Numbered from the stretch's first letter, positions 34,055 to 42,923 are shown. The stretch: 64,000 nt of DNA from JAPWJZ01 sp041287865 (GCA_041287865.1 JBGGMV010000082.1:1-64000); one strand, 5' to 3'. The notes: generated by a model from the letters alone, not told the origin. A program made the numbers and translations.

Positions 34055-34840
34055 ATGACCGATTCCAACGCCAAGAAAAAATCGCAGGAAAATATCATAT
34101 ACCGGGTCTTCCACAGCCCGGTTTTCGTGGCTGCGACCGGCGTTGCCGTTATCCTGCTGGCCTTCGCCTTCGACGCCATCAAGGACAGCATGTCGACGAT
34201 GAGCCTTGCCTTCGGCGCGGGCATTTTCCTGTTCCTTGCCGTGATGAATATGGTCGTCAACGCGACCGTGAACAAGCTGCACAACCAGGAATATTTCGAC
34301 CAGCGCCTCGAAATCCTCAACAACATCATCATCAGCAACAACATGAACTGGCTGGTGAACCAGAAATACCTGCAGATGGTCGAGATGGGATCGCAGGAAG
34401 TATGGGCCTTCGCGCCGGAGCTCACCTATTCCATCCAGCCGGGGACCGAGATTTTCAGGGCCGTGCAGATGTCGCTGGCGCGCGGCTGCCGCTATAAAAT
34501 CTTTATGCCCAACCAGCCGGAGACGCATAAAATCATTTCCGATTACCGCCGCCTGCACAGTTTCCAGCCCGGGCAGGTGGAATTCATTCTGGTAGCGCAT
34601 GAGGAATACGTCTTCCATACCATCATCACCGTTTACGACCCCCATTCCGACCGCCCGCGCGCCATTGAATGGCTGCCGGTTGAAAACCTTGTCGCATGGC
34701 TGGAAATGGACCTGAAACACGCCAACCGTATGGTCGGTATCGGCGAAGTGCTGATGAAACGCTATCTGGGCAACCAGCATAGCCCGGGGCTGGTGAAGGA
34801 AATCCCCCGGGGCGAGGGCGGCGCCGTGGTGGTTGAATAA
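34055..34840 (+). CDS. Two-helix membrane protein with cytosolic domain, unknown function
   Basis: 261 residues from ATG 34055; a GTG at 34019 could extend it by 12. Two membrane segments near the N-terminus (about 20-40 and 45-70: VFVAATGVAVILLAFAFDAI, LAFGAGIFLFLAVMNMVV), then a soluble domain with an alpha/beta look (SQEVWAFAPEL, GTEIFRAVQMSLARGCRYKIFMP, VEFILVAHEEYVFHTIITVYDP). The alternation of strands and the VFHTIITVYD segment vaguely recall phospholipase-D-like sensors, but no HKD motif exists. No family is claimed. Confidence 0.7.
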   Translation: MTDSNAKKKSQENIIYRVFHSPVFVAATGVAVILLAFAFDAIKDSMSTMSLAFGAGIFLFLAVMNMVVNATVNKLHNQEYFDQRLEILNNIIISNNMNWLVNQKYLQMVEMGSQEVWAFAPELTYSIQPGTEIFRAVQMSLARGCRYKIFMPNQPETHKIISDYRRLHSFQPGQVEFILVAHEEYVFHTIITVYDPHSDRPRAIEWLPVENLVAWLEMDLKHANRMVGIGEVLMKRYLGNQHSPGLVKEIPRGEGGAVVVE

Positions 34841-34867
34841 CCCGCCTTTTCCTGATAAAACAGCCCC

Positions 34868-35641
34868 ATGAATGACGACTCCAGCACATCCGGCGCATGG
34901 ACGCCCCCCTCTTCGATGGAGGAAAAAGCCAAGCGCATGCTGGTGCCGCCCGCGCTTTACATCAAGAACCTGTACCGCCGCGAATGCCTGAAGGGCGAAA
35001 AGGAAATCGGCCTTGTGCCCTTTCTGGCGAAGGCCGACAAGCTCTCGCTCGATATCGGCGCGAACAAGGGCGTATGGTCTTACGCCATGCTGCCGCACAG
35101 TCTTGGCGTGCATGCTTTCGAGCCCAATCCAAAATCGCTGGAGATCCTCCGCAGCTGGGGAAAATCGAAACTGACCATCCATGATATGGCGCTGAGCAAC
35201 CAGACGGGCACTGCGACGCTCTACGTGCCGAAGGGCCTGCGCAGCAGCTACTCCAACCAGCGCAGCTCGCTGGTGCTGACCCGCACCGAGGGCCATGGCA
35301 GCGTGACGGTGGACACGAAAAAGCTGGATGATCTGAATATCACCAATATCGGTTTCATGAAAATCGACGTCGAAGGATTCGAGCAGCAGGTCTTGCAGGG
35401 CGCGGCCGAAACGCTGAAGCGCGAGCGACCGAACCTTGTGATCGAGATCGAGGAAAAGCATACCAAGCAGCGCATCGAAGACCAGCTGAACGCCGTCTGC
35501 GGCTATGGCTATGACTGCTTTGCGTTGCTGCGCGGCACGCTTACGCCCATGGCGCTGATCGACTTCGAGCGCCATCACCGCGCGCCCGCGACACGCGCGG
35601 ATTACGTGTTTAACTTTATCTTCCTCCCCCGTTCAAAATAA
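34868..35641 (+). CDS. FkbM-family SAM-dependent methyltransferase
   Basis: 257 residues with the FkbM arrangement: SAM motif LSLDIGANKGVWSYAML, acidic motif VHAFEPNPKSLEIL, and the C-terminal signature GFMKIDVEGFEQQVLQGAAETLKRERPNLVIEIEEKH. FkbM proteins O-methylate sugars or other hydroxyls; the substrate is unknown. It follows the 34055 gene by 27 nt, so the two are probably co-transcribed. No glycosyltransferases are adjacent, making a surface polysaccharide link speculative. Confidence 0.9.
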   Translation: MNDDSSTSGAWTPPSSMEEKAKRMLVPPALYIKNLYRRECLKGEKEIGLVPFLAKADKLSLDIGANKGVWSYAMLPHSLGVHAFEPNPKSLEILRSWGKSKLTIHDMALSNQTGTATLYVPKGLRSSYSNQRSSLVLTRTEGHGSVTVDTKKLDDLNITNIGFMKIDVEGFEQQVLQGAAETLKRERPNLVIEIEEKHTKQRIEDQLNAVCGYGYDCFALLRGTLTPMALIDFERHHRAPATRADYVFNFIFLPRSK

Positions 35642-35728
35642 CCAGCCGTTTTTAAAGGTTTTGGGCCTTTTCGCCGCGCGGGTGGAATGGTAGCTTGGGT
35701 CATTCCCTCTTGCACACCGGAGCCTCCC

Positions 35729-36355
35729 TTGCGCCTTTTGCCCGTCCTTCTCCTCGTCGCAGCCCTTGCCCTGATATCGCCCGCGCACGCGCAGCCGCGC
35801 GACGAAGCGCCCGAGGCCTCGCCCGCCGGCCCCACCAGCACCTCCGTTGCCGAGGAGCTGACGTCAAAAACCACGGAACAGCCACTGGCCGAGGAAAAAC
35901 CCGCCGTGGAAGAAGAACAGAAGCCCGTCAAAAAACCGGAGCCCGAGAAAAAGAAAAAGCCCGCCCCCAAACCGGAAAAGAAGCCCGCGAAAAAAGCGGA
36001 GCCGGTGAAGAAAGAAGCGGTTAAGGAAGAACCCCCGGCGAAAAAAGCCGAGGCGCCGAAACCCGCTCCGGCCATCTCCTCCGGCAAGGACCCCGTGATC
36101 GTTATCAATCCCTGCACCGGCGAGGTGTCGGAAGAAGCCGCCGCGCCGGAGGCGAAGACGCTTTCCATCCAGCCCGGCAAGCAGAAAAGCTGCCTGACCG
36201 CGCGCCAGTGCGACGCCCTGTGCCGTGTCGGCGAATCCTTCGGCGAGGGCGGCGGCGCGCCATACCTGTCGCCGCGCGGCTATATCGTTTTCGGCATGGA
36301 TGCCTTCACCAGTTTCGAGGCCTGCATCGAGACTTGCGGGCCCAAGTGCAAATAA
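35729..36355 (+). CDS. Exported Lys/Pro/Glu-rich protein with C-terminal Cys-rich domain
   Basis: 208 residues from a TTG start (LRLLPVLLLVAALALISPAHAQ signal) with GGAG 6 nt upstream. Residues about 50-125 are a low-complexity run of KKP, EKK and PEP units, like the rigid periplasmic spacer of TonB. The last 55 residues hold six Cys (CLTARQCDALC, FEACIETCGPKC) that could form disulfides. The spacer-plus-domain design suggests a periplasm-spanning anchor presenting a small domain. The gene ends 10 nt before mmsB. No family is recognised. Confidence 0.6.
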   Translation: MRLLPVLLLVAALALISPAHAQPRDEAPEASPAGPTSTSVAEELTSKTTEQPLAEEKPAVEEEQKPVKKPEPEKKKKPAPKPEKKPAKKAEPVKKEAVKEEPPAKKAEAPKPAPAISSGKDPVIVINPCTGEVSEEAAAPEAKTLSIQPGKQKSCLTARQCDALCRVGESFGEGGGAPYLSPRGYIVFGMDAFTSFEACIETCGPKCK

Positions 36356-36365
36356 GGGGAATAGC

Positions 36366-37259
36366 ATGAAAAAAATCGCCTTTATCGGCCTTGGCAATAT
36401 GGGCGGCCCGATGGCCGTCAACCTGCTCAAGGGCGGGTTCGACCTGACGGTTTACGACCTGTCGGAAGCGGCGCTGAAGATCATGGCCGAAGCAGGTGCC
36501 CGCCCCGCGACCTCGATCGCCGATGCGGTCAAGGATGCCGAAGCCGTCATCACCATGCTGCCCGCATCGGAGCACGCGAAGAAAGTCTATCTGGATAAAG
36601 ACGGCGTCATCGCTCACGCAAAAAAAGGCGCGCTGCTGATCGACAGCAGCACCATCAACGCCGATGCCGCGCGCGAGATTGCAAAAGCAGCTTCAGCCGC
36701 CGGTTTCGACATGCTGGACGCCCCTGTTTCGGGCGGCGTAGCTGGCGCGGTGAGCGCTGGGCTGACCTTCATCGTCGGCGGCGAGGCCGCGGTGATCGAA
36801 CGCGCAAGGCCGCTCTTCGCCAAAATGGGCAAGAACGTGATGCACGCAGGCACCTCGGGTGCGGGTCAGGTTGCCAAGATCTGCAACAACATGCTGCTGG
36901 GCATCATGATGATCGGTACATCCGAAGCGCTGAATCTTGGTGCCGCCAACGGGCTCGACCCGAAAGTGCTCTCCGACATCATCTCGAAAAGCTCGGGCCG
37001 CAACTGGGCGCTTGAAATCTACAACCCCATGCCGGGCGTGATGGATAACGTGCCGGCGTCGCGCGGCTATGTCGGCGGGTTCGGCACGCAGCTGATGCTG
37101 AAGGACCTGAGCCTTGCGCAGGAAGCGGCGCAGGCGACCCATGCGCAGACACCGCTCGGCGAAATCGCCTGGCAGCTCTACCAGCGTCACGTGGGCGAAG
37201 GCAATGCCAAGCTCGACTTCTCCAGCATCTTCCAGATGATCGCCAAGAATGACGGATGA
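36366..37259 (+). CDS. mmsB: 3-hydroxyisobutyrate dehydrogenase
   Basis: NAD-dependent oxidation of 3-hydroxyisobutyrate to methylmalonate semialdehyde in valine degradation. 297 residues from ATG 36366 (AGGGG 7 nt upstream), normal family length. N-terminal Rossmann motif KKIAFIGLGNMGGPMAVNLL; substrate-binding DAPVSGGVAGAVSAGLTFIVGG; catalytic Lys in GAGQVAKICNNMLLG; C-terminal GFGTQLMLKDLSLA. Other beta-hydroxyacid dehydrogenases share these motifs, so tartronate semialdehyde reductase is an alternative. No other valine catabolism genes are adjacent. The frame stays open upstream to 36225 but that part overlaps the preceding gene. Confidence 0.92.
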   Translation: MKKIAFIGLGNMGGPMAVNLLKGGFDLTVYDLSEAALKIMAEAGARPATSIADAVKDAEAVITMLPASEHAKKVYLDKDGVIAHAKKGALLIDSSTINADAAREIAKAASAAGFDMLDAPVSGGVAGAVSAGLTFIVGGEAAVIERARPLFAKMGKNVMHAGTSGAGQVAKICNNMLLGIMMIGTSEALNLGAANGLDPKVLSDIISKSSGRNWALEIYNPMPGVMDNVPASRGYVGGFGTQLMLKDLSLAQEAAQATHAQTPLGEIAWQLYQRHVGEGNAKLDFSSIFQMIAKNDG

Positions 37260-37920
37260 GCGGAAAAAGGCGCTGCTGGCCTTTGCCGCCCTGTCATGGC
37301 CCTTCTACCTGAATGATTTTTACCTGATCCCGCTGTCGGGCCGGCAGGGCGCGATCGGGCTGCTCTGGGTGCTGGATGTTATTTTCTATACGCTGGTGCC
37401 CTGCATAACGCTGGCTGTGCTTTACAGGAAAGGCCAGCTGGACTTCCTTAAGCCCGCGCTTGCGCTGCCGCGTGGCAAGTGGCTGCTGGCCACCGTGGCG
37501 GGTGCGGTTGTGCTGGCCTTTGCGACGCATCATGTTTTCACCCGGGGGCTGGACCATGTGTTCATGTCCATGGGCTGCTGCCGCCAGTGCCAGGGCTATC
37601 CGCTGCCGCTGGATGCGCTGGCGGCGCTGCTGGTGACTGTCTATGCGCCGCTGTCTGCCGGCATACTGGAGGAAGTGATTTTTCGCGGCGTGCTGATCGA
37701 CCTGCTGAAAAAATACACCGTGAAGCCGGCTATCCTGATCGTTTCAAGCGCGGCGATTTTCGCGGCCATCCACTGGTGCGGCGGCAGCGGGAAGCTGCTG
37801 GCGACCTTCACCATCGGCCTGATTCCCGCCGCGCTCTACCTGCGCACGGGCAACCTCTGGCTGCCGATGCTCTGGCATGTCCTGCACGACGGCGTCGTCT
37901 TTTATAAAGGCTGGGGCTGA
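37249..37920 (+). CDS. CPBP-family intramembrane metalloprotease
   Basis: 223 residues with about six membrane segments. The CPBP (Abi/CAAX protease) motifs are visible: EEVIFRG (EExxxR) at about residues 142-148, HWCGG, and a C-terminal MLWHVLHDGVVF. Such proteins cleave or process membrane substrates or confer bacteriocin immunity; the role here is unknown. It starts inside the last codons of mmsB, with an 11-nt overlap, so it is translated from the same mRNA. Confidence 0.87.
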   Translation: MTDERKKALLAFAALSWPFYLNDFYLIPLSGRQGAIGLLWVLDVIFYTLVPCITLAVLYRKGQLDFLKPALALPRGKWLLATVAGAVVLAFATHHVFTRGLDHVFMSMGCCRQCQGYPLPLDALAALLVTVYAPLSAGILEEVIFRGVLIDLLKKYTVKPAILIVSSAAIFAAIHWCGGSGKLLATFTIGLIPAALYLRTGNLWLPMLWHVLHDGVVFYKGWG

Positions 37921-37924
37921 GACC

Positions 37925-38875
37925 CTATTGCCGCAGGCGGCGGTAAGGCTGCACGCCCTGCTGCTGCCGCTGCTCGCGCCTTTCCTCGATCTTCTCGCGC
38001 ATATTTTCGCGGATCTGCTCCTTGCGCTCCTGCATCTGCTGCTGGCGGTTTTCCTGCATCTGGCCCTTGCGTTCCTGCAGGCGTTCCTGCATTTGCTGTT
38101 TGCGCTGTTCGCGGCGCTGCTGCATCTTTGCCTTCATCGCAGGGTTTTTCTGCATGAAGTCCCTGTACTTCTGGGCCAGCGCCTGCTGGCGGCCCTTCAT
38201 GTCGCCGATGCGCTTCATGATCTGCTCCTTGCGCTTCATGGCGACGGCGCCGCGCATTTTTTCGAGACGTTCCTTGCGCCACGCATTGGGCTTGCCGGGC
38301 GCCGATTTGCGGTCGCGCACGAAACTGCCCTCGCCCTGCTTCAGCAGGGTTTCGCCGGCTTCGTTCTTCACATTGACGGCGCCTTCGTCGACATAGACGT
38401 CATAGCCGCCAGCCGCATCGGGCGTCGCGGTGAAATCGGTGCCGCGGATGCCGATGGAACCGGCGGGCGTTTCGATCGCCACATCCGGGTCTTCTTTCTT
38501 GGCGACAAGGCCGCTGACATATTGGAACGCGCCGCCCAGAACCGAATAGCGCGCCTGATTATAAGTATTGTCACCGGCATCGAACATATAATCATCAACG
38601 CGGAATTTCGCCCTTTCGGCCAGCGTCCAGCGGGTATTGTCGATCAGCAGCAACACGGCCTTGCCGTCCGCTCCCGTCGAAATCACGTCGCCCATGTAGA
38701 CCGGCTGGTCATCTTTGACCGGTGCTTCCGCCCCGCCGGACGAGGCGATCGTGGCTGTGCCCTCCACCTCGATTATCGTGCCAATAATGCCGTCGCGTTC
38801 CTGCGCTTTTGCCGCACTCACGTTCAAGAACAACAGGCCCGCCACCATAACAACGGCAAAACAACGATTTAACAT
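37925..38875 (-). CDS. FecR-domain exported protein with long charged C-terminal helix
   Basis: 316 residues from ATG 38875, set by a full AGGAGG 7 nt upstream. Signal peptide ends about AKAQ. The FecR domain (about 30-170) shows the typical pattern GIIGTIIEVEGTATIAS, VYMGDVISTGADGKAVLLLIDNT and ETPAGSIGIRGTDF. The last 130 residues are almost free of hydrophobics and rich in Gln, Arg, Lys, Glu and Met (QQMQERLQERKGQMQEN), predicting one long helix or disorder. No sigma factor or TonB receptor is nearby, so this is the stand-alone FecR type, not an iron-signalling unit. Confidence 0.85.
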   Translation of the reverse strand: MLNRCFAVVMVAGLLFLNVSAAKAQERDGIIGTIIEVEGTATIASSGGAEAPVKDDQPVYMGDVISTGADGKAVLLLIDNTRWTLAERAKFRVDDYMFDAGDNTYNQARYSVLGGAFQYVSGLVAKKEDPDVAIETPAGSIGIRGTDFTATPDAAGGYDVYVDEGAVNVKNEAGETLLKQGEGSFVRDRKSAPGKPNAWRKERLEKMRGAVAMKRKEQIMKRIGDMKGRQQALAQKYRDFMQKNPAMKAKMQQRREQRKQQMQERLQERKGQMQENRQQQMQERKEQIRENMREKIEERREQRQQQGVQPYRRLRQ

Positions 38876-38965
38876 GAGAAATCCTCCTGAACGCGGGGCC
38901 CATATGGTGGTTATACGCATGATGCCCCTAAACCCCTGCGGGCATTTAATTACTTACAATTGTTT

Positions 38966-40240
38966 CTATTTTCCGGCTAAAGCCTTATCCAGTGCTTTCT
39001 GGTCGAGGCCTTTTTCCCATTTCGAAATCACAATCGCCGCGACGCCGTTGCCGATCAGGTTGGTCAGCGCCCGCGCCTCAGACATGAAACGGTCGACGCC
39101 TAAAATCAGCACCAGCCCCGCCACCGGCACGGCGGGGTTGTTGTCCACGCCCTTGACCACCGCCAGCGTCGCCGCCAGCGTAATAAAGCCTGCGCCCGTC
39201 ACGCCCGAGGCGCCTTTTGATGTCAGCAGCGCCACGCCGAACAGCGTCGCCTGCTGCATGGCGCTCAGTTCAATCCCCAGCGCCTGCGCTACAAATAGCG
39301 CGGCCAGCGTCAGATAGATGTTCGTGCCATCGAGGTTAAAAGAATAACCGGCGGGCACCACAAGCCCGACCACACCGCGCGGGCAGCCCATTTTTTCCAG
39401 CTTGGCCATCAGGGGTGCCAATACGCTTTCCGACGACGAGGTGCCCAGCACAATCAGTAATTCATCCTTGATGTAGCGCAGGAATTTCCACAGGCTGAAA
39501 CCCGTGAAGCGCGCAATGCTGCCCAGCACCACAGCGATAAAGACGATGCAGGTCGCATAGAAAATACCCATCAGCGCGGCCAGATGTTCCAGCGATTCAA
39601 TGCCGAATTTACCGACCGTGACCGCCATGGCCGCACCCGCGCCGAAGGGCGCGAGCTTCATCACCGCGTTCATCATGGCGAAGAAAATATGCGCGGCTTC
39701 CTCGATAAAACCATGCACTGCTTTCCCCTTGCCACCCATATGGTTGAGCGCATAGCCGAACAATATCGACACCAGCAAAACCTGCAGCAGATCGCCGCCG
39801 CCCGTAAAGGCATCCGAAAAAGTTTTCGGGATGATATGCAGCAGGAAGCCGGTGAAGCTTTGCTCTGTCGCCTGTTTCTGGAAGTTTTCGATCAGCGAGG
39901 CATCAAGCTTCGAGGCATCGGCATGGAAATCGCGCCCGGGGGCGAGGAAGTTGCCCGCCAGCAGGCCCAGCGCCAATGCGACGGTCGATACCACTTCGAA
40001 GTAAACCAGCGCCTTCACGCCGACGCGGCCAACCTTTTTCATGTCGCCCGCCGCCGTGATGCCCAGCACGATGGTGCAAAATATAATAGGCCCGATCAGC
40101 ATCTTGATCAGCGCGATAAACCCATCGCTGACGGGTTTCAGCGAAGCGCCTGTCGCGGGCGACACATGGCCCAGCACCGCACCGGCGATAATCGCCGCGA
40201 TCACCCAGAAATAGAGATGTTTATAGAGCGGCTTTTTCAT
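38966..40240 (-). CDS. dctA: C4-dicarboxylate/cation symporter DctA
   Basis: Imports succinate, fumarate and malate with protons or sodium. 424 residues of the DAACS (glutamate transporter-like) family. Key segments: KMLIGPIIFCTIVLGI, the serine-rich hairpin LGTSSSESVLAPLM, the VPAGYSFNLDGTNIYLTLAALFVAQA motif, LLTSKGASGVTGAGFI and NPAVPVAGLVLILGVDRFMSEARALTNLIGNGVA. It overlaps the 40237-40809 gene by 4 nt. No DctB/DctD sensor pair is present in the window. Confidence 0.95.
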   Translation of the reverse strand: MKKPLYKHLYFWVIAAIIAGAVLGHVSPATGASLKPVSDGFIALIKMLIGPIIFCTIVLGITAAGDMKKVGRVGVKALVYFEVVSTVALALGLLAGNFLAPGRDFHADASKLDASLIENFQKQATEQSFTGFLLHIIPKTFSDAFTGGGDLLQVLLVSILFGYALNHMGGKGKAVHGFIEEAAHIFFAMMNAVMKLAPFGAGAAMAVTVGKFGIESLEHLAALMGIFYATCIVFIAVVLGSIARFTGFSLWKFLRYIKDELLIVLGTSSSESVLAPLMAKLEKMGCPRGVVGLVVPAGYSFNLDGTNIYLTLAALFVAQALGIELSAMQQATLFGVALLTSKGASGVTGAGFITLAATLAVVKGVDNNPAVPVAGLVLILGVDRFMSEARALTNLIGNGVAAIVISKWEKGLDQKALDKALAGK

Positions 40241-40809
40241 GCTTCGCCTTCCCGCAGGTCGGCCGGAATATCGGGGTTGGCCATCAACGCCTTGAAATGC
40301 ACCAGCATGGTTTCGAAATCTTGCGTGTCATGGCTGTCGATAAAGCTGTAGAAGGCAGCGCCCAGCCCGTCGATATGCGGTTTCGATTCCTCGCTGTCGA
40401 TCAGGTGGCGGTATTCCGTGACGGCCAGCGCGTGTACCTTGCCGGTTTCGCTCCAGTTCGTGCGGTCGGGGCCGGCGAAAAGGAAATTCACCGCATCGCC
40501 CACCATGAAGGGCACGGCTTCGGGCGGCAGCACAGCCGCATATTGCACCACCGCATCGACGAAACAGGCGCAGACGCCGCAGAGCACGACGAAATGCCCC
40601 CAGCCCGGCTTGCCCTCCATGCCCGAGGCGGCGAAAAGGTCGTCGCCGACGATAATCACCGCCAGCGTGGCATTGCTGGAGAGGCGCACCAGCGGGTCGT
40701 CATCGGTCGCCATGGGCGCGTTGCGGCGGGCCAGATAATCGGTAATCCGGCCGACGCGTTCGGCTTGCGGACGCTTGGTTTTTCCCTGATTTTCCGTGGC
40801 TTGGCCCAT
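40237..40809 (-). CDS. Hypothetical protein upstream of dctA
   Basis: 190 residues. N-terminal 40 residues are polar; the central part is moderately hydrophobic (LAVIIVGDDLFAASG, FVVLCGVCACFVDAVVQYAAVLPPEAVPFMVGDAVNFLF). The C-terminal part is acidic and helical. It contains a CGVCAC cluster. No family is recognised. The ATGA overlap places it as first gene of a two-gene operon with dctA, so an accessory role in dicarboxylate uptake is possible but unproven. Confidence 0.65.
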   Translation of the reverse strand: MGQATENQGKTKRPQAERVGRITDYLARRNAPMATDDDPLVRLSSNATLAVIIVGDDLFAASGMEGKPGWGHFVVLCGVCACFVDAVVQYAAVLPPEAVPFMVGDAVNFLFAGPDRTNWSETGKVHALAVTEYRHLIDSEESKPHIDGLGAAFYSFIDSHDTQDFETMLVHFKALMANPDIPADLREGEA

Positions 40810-40917
40810 TCAAGGCTTCCTCTGCTGGCGACCCCGCAAGGCTACAATGCCGACCCTATCGCCGCAACTTTATTCCAAGGAATCCGCTGTACAAGCGCCG
40901 CCGGAGCTTCGTATGAT

Positions 40918-41922
40918 ATGGACATAATACAATTTAAACAAACAGCCCTCCGCCGTGACAGGCGGGGCAATGCTGTTGTACGCACAGGCTCTATGGCGAA
41001 GGACAGGAAAAAACCGGCCCCCGCGCTGCGCTTCGATTTTAACGAGGCGGTGAAGAAGGTTGTCCGCGACCATCCGCAGCTGAAGGACGGCGCGCTTTAC
41101 ATCAACGCCGCCAATGACGACTGGGACGCTACCGAAACCGCGCTGCTGTCACTTTCCGTTGATGAGGACGATATCGATGAAATCAAAAAAGGCGTGAAGG
41201 AAGCGCGGCGGCTGAAAACCTCGTTCTGTCAGGCCATCAGCATCGACGACAAGGAACTGAGCGCCGTTATCCTTCACCCCGACAAAAACCCGCTCTATGG
41301 CGCGGCGCACGGGCCCGCCGACGATATCGGCACTTTCGACCATGAAACATCCCATGCCCTGACGCCCGGCCTGTCGGGAATATTGGGCGAGAATACCGCC
41401 GACGCCTATGCAAGCTTGCGCCACCTGCAGCGTTTCAAGGGCGAGGAAGACGATATCGATTATTGCGGCTGGAAACGCGCGGCGATTTTCATGCGCGCAG
41501 GCGTTCCTTCGCACCTGACGACCTTTACGCTCGACCGTATCCTCTGCGATGCGAAGGCCGCCGACTTCATGTCATTGACGCCCGCCGAGACCATCGCCAT
41601 CGCCAAGGATTACGCAAAAAAACACACGCCGGACGACCGGAAGGTGAAACGCCTGCAGAACGATTTCAAACGCCTGAAAAAACTGCCGCTGGGCGAGACG
41701 TTCAACAAGCTGGCGCATATCACGCTGAAGGCCGACGTGAAATCGGATACTTTCTACCTTGGCGCGCGGGTGCTGAAGGGCGCACTGGCCGAAAGCGGCG
41801 TGACGCTGGACGGCGAGCATATCGCGCTCACAGGCAGCAAATGGGACGGTATCCGCCGCAAGCTGGACGCCAAGATCGACCAGCTGCCGGCAAAGCACCC
41901 GCTGCGGCGCAAGGCCGCGTAA
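40918..41922 (+). CDS. Putative zincin-type metallopeptidase domain protein
   Basis: 334 residues from ATG 40918 (GGAG about 11 nt upstream); the ATG at 40993 is an alternative giving 309. Cytosolic by sequence: no signal or membrane segment. The HExxH motif His142-Glu143-Thr-Ser-His146 is followed by Glu158 in the ENTADAYA helix, the arrangement of gluzincins (HExxH plus a downstream Glu). The C-terminal 130 residues are helical and basic. I do not recognise a named family; the metal site is an inference from the motif. It is convergent with the alternative oxidase gene, the stops being adjacent. Confidence 0.65.
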   Translation: MDIIQFKQTALRRDRRGNAVVRTGSMAKDRKKPAPALRFDFNEAVKKVVRDHPQLKDGALYINAANDDWDATETALLSLSVDEDDIDEIKKGVKEARRLKTSFCQAISIDDKELSAVILHPDKNPLYGAAHGPADDIGTFDHETSHALTPGLSGILGENTADAYASLRHLQRFKGEEDDIDYCGWKRAAIFMRAGVPSHLTTFTLDRILCDAKAADFMSLTPAETIAIAKDYAKKHTPDDRKVKRLQNDFKRLKKLPLGETFNKLAHITLKADVKSDTFYLGARVLKGALAESGVTLDGEHIALTGSKWDGIRRKLDAKIDQLPAKHPLRRKAA

Positions 41923-42720
41923 TCAGCCCTTTTTAGCGGGCGCGGGCTGCGGTTCTTTTTTCTTTTCGGCTTTCGGGGCCTTCGGAGCTTTTTGCTTTTT
42001 AGCCGCCTTATAGGCCGCCTTTTTCGCATCCAGCTGGTTGGCGAAGCCGTGGTTGACGTCACGGTGTTCCGCTTCGTCGTTGCGCACGGCGATGATGACG
42101 TCGCGCAGCTTCGCATCGGGCGCAAGATTCCAGTATTTCTTGGCGATCTCGGGCGCGTCGACGTTCTTGATGTGGCCCTTGTCGACTTCTTCGAGATAGC
42201 TGGTATAGCTCTTGATCGCTTCTTCTTCGATCATGCCGACGAAGCGGTGCGCGGCGCGCTTGTTGAACAGGTAGGCGACCGAATACAAACCAACGAATGT
42301 CGCCTGCGCGCCCAATATCATCGCGCGTTCCAGTATCGTGGGCTTGGCGATTTCCTTGAACACCATCAGGTGCATGCGTTCGTTCTCGGCCTCGTCCATC
42401 AAAATGCGGATGCGGCCCGCGTCATGTTCCATGGTGCGCAAGCTGCGGAAATGGTTGAAGGCCGCGCTGACCATGCCCGGCACGGCGGCGACGGTTTCCA
42501 GCACGACGGCGCGGTGGCCGTAACGCTTCTTGAAAAAAGCATCGGCGAAAAAGCGTAAGCCCCGGCAGGCGGCATAGGCGAAATGGTCGGAAAGGCCCTT
42601 GCGCTTGTGCTCCCAGTCCATGCCATGCACAGGGCGGGTATCGTGGCGGAGCTTGATATCTTCGGGAAGGGGCTGGCCCTCGACTGCGAGAGCTGGTGCG
42701 GGAATGGCGTCTTTGGGCAT
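41923..42720 (-). CDS. aox: Alternative oxidase (cyanide-insensitive ubiquinol oxidase)
   Basis: Oxidises ubiquinol with O2 without proton pumping, at the inner-membrane surface. 265 residues with all di-iron signatures: LETVAAVPGMV (first Glu), NERMHL (Glu and His), EEEAIKSYTSYL, and DEAEHRDVNH (Glu and His). The N-terminal DTRPVHGMDWEHKRKGLSDHFAY is also family-typical. After about residue 225 there is a Lys/Ala/Pro-rich tail (KKAAYKAAKKQKAPKAPK) unlike characterised bacterial enzymes. GGGAG 8 nt upstream supports the ATG. No other respiratory genes are adjacent. Confidence 0.93.
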   Translation of the reverse strand: MPKDAIPAPALAVEGQPLPEDIKLRHDTRPVHGMDWEHKRKGLSDHFAYAACRGLRFFADAFFKKRYGHRAVVLETVAAVPGMVSAAFNHFRSLRTMEHDAGRIRILMDEAENERMHLMVFKEIAKPTILERAMILGAQATFVGLYSVAYLFNKRAAHRFVGMIEEEAIKSYTSYLEEVDKGHIKNVDAPEIAKKYWNLAPDAKLRDVIIAVRNDEAEHRDVNHGFANQLDAKKAAYKAAKKQKAPKAPKAEKKKEPQPAPAKKG

Positions 42721-42923
42721 ACTTAATCTCCCTCTATGTCCTGTGGATCAACCGGGAATTTAAAAAACTCGACACACACCCTGCATCAAGCTTAGTCCTC
42801 TGCGCTTTGGCCGTGCAACTATTTTATAGGGAGGCATGGTTAACGAAGGATTAAGCGGTTATGTGAAGCGCGGCCCCCTGCCGCGAAGACCACAAAATGC
42901 TATGATGCCGCAAGGGGGTTCGC

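Noticed and set aside
36225..36365. Upstream extension of mmsB
   Set aside because: It overlaps the Cys-rich protein gene in another frame; the Rossmann motif starts right at ATG 36366, which has a good ribosome binding site.
40297..40917. N-terminal extension of the zincin-like gene giving a 541-residue protein
   Set aside because: The extension is antisense to the 40237-40809 gene, has low-complexity shadow composition, and a better start with GGAG exists at 40918.
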